Below, piece by piece: positions 62,154 through 64,000 of a stretch of 64,000 nucleotides of DNA. The notes beneath the pieces were generated by a model, which was given only the letters and a program-made list of their open reading frames with translations, ran no database searches and had not been told where the DNA came from. Source of the stretch: Helicoverpa zea (lineage: Eukaryota > Arthropoda > Insecta > Lepidoptera > Noctuidae); NCBI RefSeq assembly GCF_022581195.2, contig NC_061470.1, positions 7,068,001 through 7,132,000 on the forward strand, written 5' to 3'. A program made the position numbers and the translations under genes. Numbering within the stretch: the first letter of the stretch is position 1; the number at the start of each line of letters is the position of its first letter.

Positions 62154-62433
62154 CGTTTACTCTAGCCGCAGACGCTTAGTTTATAATGAATAATAATGCC
62201 AGCACTGTCTTGAGTACACTTTATAGTAAGAAATAACAATTATGGTGAAAAACAAACAATAAACTAAATTACGACGTCGAATTGAGACGATTCGCCTGGT
62301 GAGGGCGCGCGGGCCTTTTTCTTTATGTCAAAGTTCCCGCGCTGCTCCCAACTTGACGCTCCGTCAGAGTGACACTTCCTCAGCTGTCACTCTAATCCGA
62401 CGTATTCTCATATTCTCTACGGCGGCGCCGACA
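62118..62433 (-). repeat. 5' LTR of the Gypsy element
   Basis: TGTCGGC...GCCGACA ends form a 7-bp inverted repeat. On the minus strand a TATAAA (plus-strand 62220-62225) is a plausible promoter. The gag start codon lies inside the LTR, 36 bp before its end, so the first twelve gag codons are LTR-encoded. Just after the LTR end (62117 downward), TCAGAAGTGGGAT resembles the complement of an animal tRNA-Leu 3' end, from memory, without the usual leading TGG. Confidence 0.9.
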
Positions 62434-62526
62434 TATAGAAAGGGCTGTCGGGTTGTCAGTGTCGTTCTTAGACAGTTTCTAAATGTCGCCACTAGAGGCG
62501 TGCGGATAATCTTTGCATCGCCAATA

Positions 62527-64000
62527 AAAGATTTACCATTCCCAATAACTGTTTTTTAACTATATTTATACTACAATACACCTATAGTTTTTTTCCTTTC
62601 ATAGCGGATTACGTTAAAAGTTATTTATTATCTGTGGCGCCGGTCTTCCCCCCCCCCCCCATCTTCCCCGGCCGGTCCCCTGCCTGCCTGTCAAACAACA
62701 TAGTGAACAACGCAGTTAAGTAGTGCGCTCTGAGTGCTTATGTCAAAAAGTTATAATTTATCCTGAGCCTGGCTGACTACTGATCAACCCACACTCGCTG
62801 GCGACTTTCGCAAATAAAAAAGGATTTTACAAGATTCTTCCTTTGCCTTAGTGCGTAGGTAGGTACATACTTTACATTGAACTTGATGAATTAATGACAA
62901 TTTGAAAAAGTCTTTTGACTTGGTTTAGTGAATAGCTGGTAGCTATATTACCGATAAAGATATTTTCCAGCTCCACCCATCTGAGTCATGGCAAAAGTAC
63001 CGTGTTGTTACCGACAGTACAATGATTTTCTCGTAGTTTATAAGTACGTATATAAAAACTAATGAACACCATTTAGGTCAGACCGGTTTACAAAAATAGG
63101 TGTTGTTTGTTTGCATGATGTCATAACACCGCCTAGCTTTTGAATGGCGTCGATTCATCCAAAACAAAGTTCTATTTTTGAAAATTTTAAGATAACCCAG
63201 TAAAATTATAGCGCTTTCGCACTTTTGGATGAACTGTATTAGATACAGTTTTTCTGAGGGCCAACGCTCGCGCTGTTTCGTTGTCCGCCGCGCCGCCGCG
63301 ACAGTTAGTGTGAAAGCGCTGGAAGACTTTGCTTTCCGCCTATACCCTGGCCATAACTTCGTAGGTATCTCATGAACCGTGATCGTTTTTAGGGTTCCGC
63401 ACCCAAAGGGTTAAACGAGTATTTTTTGTTTGTTTTATAAATAATGGTACGGAATCCTTGGTGCGCGAGTCCGATTCGCACTTGGCTGGTTTTTCTTGTT
63501 TAACACATCAGTAAATATAAGAACATAAATTAGTTTTCCAAGATTGATTATTTAGACCTATCCTACAAACCATTGAGATAGTAAGGTATTTTTTACGTAC
63601 AAATTATGTGTACGTATTTCGTATATCATAATTTATGTTTTTTCAGGTAGGTACTATTCTAGTGTTTTTAGGTAGGTAGGTACCTATAAAATTACGATGC
63701 AGTGATTTTTTACATACGAACACCAATTTAAAACTTCGCTCTGCGCTATCTAGCACTTCTGCAGCTATTTTTGATGCTAACCTTGAAATGAACAGAATTT
63801 TGGAAGCAGCAAAAATGTCGATAGCTATAGCTAGCATATCTAGCTAGATTTTTGAGAACCGTGTATAAATACATTCCAGCCTAAAATGCTAATGTCGCAA
63901 TGTGTGAGATAGTTAGGTACCTACTTATCTACGTACTGCCTAAATTTTGGGTTGTAGGTACCTTACATTATGATGATGATGATTACATTATGCTTTTTTG
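62527..64000. other. Intergenic right edge
   Basis: No gene recognised. Contents: a 13-14 base C run (62648-62661), a common repeat at 63390-63495, TAGGTAGGTAGG words near 63670 and a short (GAT)n at 63970-63982. Confidence 0.45.
63390..63495 (+). repeat. Common lepidopteran 'AGGGTTCCG...GGTACGGAA' repeat
   Basis: AGGGTTCCGCACCCAAAGGG, AATGGTACGGAATCCTTGG, GCGCGAGTCCGATTCGCACT and TGGCTGGTTTTTC occur in order. I recall this combination as a very abundant lepidopteran interspersed repeat; the two halves are partly inverted (GGGTTCCG versus GGTACGGAA). The class is uncertain. Confidence 0.55.

Larger units (their letters stand above)
51523..62433 (-). mobile_element. Ty3/Gypsy LTR retrotransposon, minus strand, interrupted by a LINE
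   Basis: Two 316-bp LTRs, identical by eye, bound the element and are flanked by TATA (51519-51522 and 62434-62437). Gag-protease (62153-60498) and pol (60392-58116) follow the Ty3/Gypsy order protease, RT, RNase H, integrase. No envelope-like gene is seen. A CR1-type LINE (53240-58120) is inserted at the pol end. The part between LINE and 3' LTR (51839-53239) holds a tandem repeat. Identical LTRs mean a very recent insertion, yet gag and pol are separated by two small frameshifts. Confidence 0.93.
51362..62526. mobile_element. MITE split by the Gypsy insertion (outermost layer of a nest)
   Basis: TATTGGCGATGCAAAGATT at 51362-51380 is perfectly inverted at 62508-62526, and further inward both arms share GCCTCTAG, CTGTCT and AGAACGACACT. 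Removing the Gypsy element and one TATA leaves an element of about 250 bp with TA at both ends. It is non-coding. Confidence 0.75.

Overview
The window looks like nuclear DNA of a moth or butterfly, probably noctuid-like. This rests on AT-rich intergenic DNA, a single spliceosomal-type gene family with an untranslated first exon, and an insect set of transposable elements (I-type and CR1-type LINEs, an R1-like fragment, Ty3/Gypsy, Tc1, mariner, hAT, many MITEs). It also rests on several interspersed repeats that I recognise by eye as common in Lepidoptera. The species cannot be told from the sequence. I see no tRNA, rRNA, CRISPR or prokaryotic-type operon.

Layout. 1-20.3 kb is gene-poor DNA with transposon remains: a Tigger-like MITE end at the left edge, a 5'-truncated R1-like LINE with its target duplication (3.5-4.3 kb), a complete non-autonomous hAT (4.65-5.93 kb), four MITE candidates (12.4, 14.3, 15.4, 20.2 kb) and a dead mariner inside a repeat-rich block (18.2-20.1 kb). 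20.3-25.8 kb is a full-length, apparently intact I-group LINE on the minus strand with a 14-bp target duplication. It sits next to the promoter and first exon of the host gene array.

26-50 kb holds the main host content: three tandem copies of a large gene (1164-1167 codons in one uninterrupted coding exon) of unrecognised, probably all-helical, cytosolic protein. Copies 1 and 3 each have a matching upstream non-coding exon ending in a GTAAGT donor (26297 and 44572) and a matching acceptor nine codons upstream of an in-frame ATG, so the true start is the inner ATG. Copy 2 lies only about 0.5 kb after the copy 1 polyadenylation region. It has no visible first exon and is broken by a 4-bp insertion in mid-gene. 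Sequence identity among the copies is mosaic, with near-identical blocks alternating with strongly diverged ones. The intergenic parts of the array are full of insertions: an I-type LINE relic, a MITE, a Tc1 element with a likely intron, nested hATs and a second MITE.

51.36-62.53 kb is a nested stack. A roughly 250-bp MITE is split by a Ty3/Gypsy element (minus strand, 316-bp LTRs identical to each other, TATA target duplication). The Gypsy element is itself split by a full-length CR1-type LINE (plus strand, both ORFs open, TTATC tail). Its 3' part carries a 184-bp higher-order tandem repeat. 62.5-64 kb is non-coding with one common lepidopteran repeat.

The mobile elements do not cooperate with the host genes. 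The biological unit of interest is the tandem gene family, its duplicated promoter/exon 1, and the possibility that one promoter feeds more than one coding exon.
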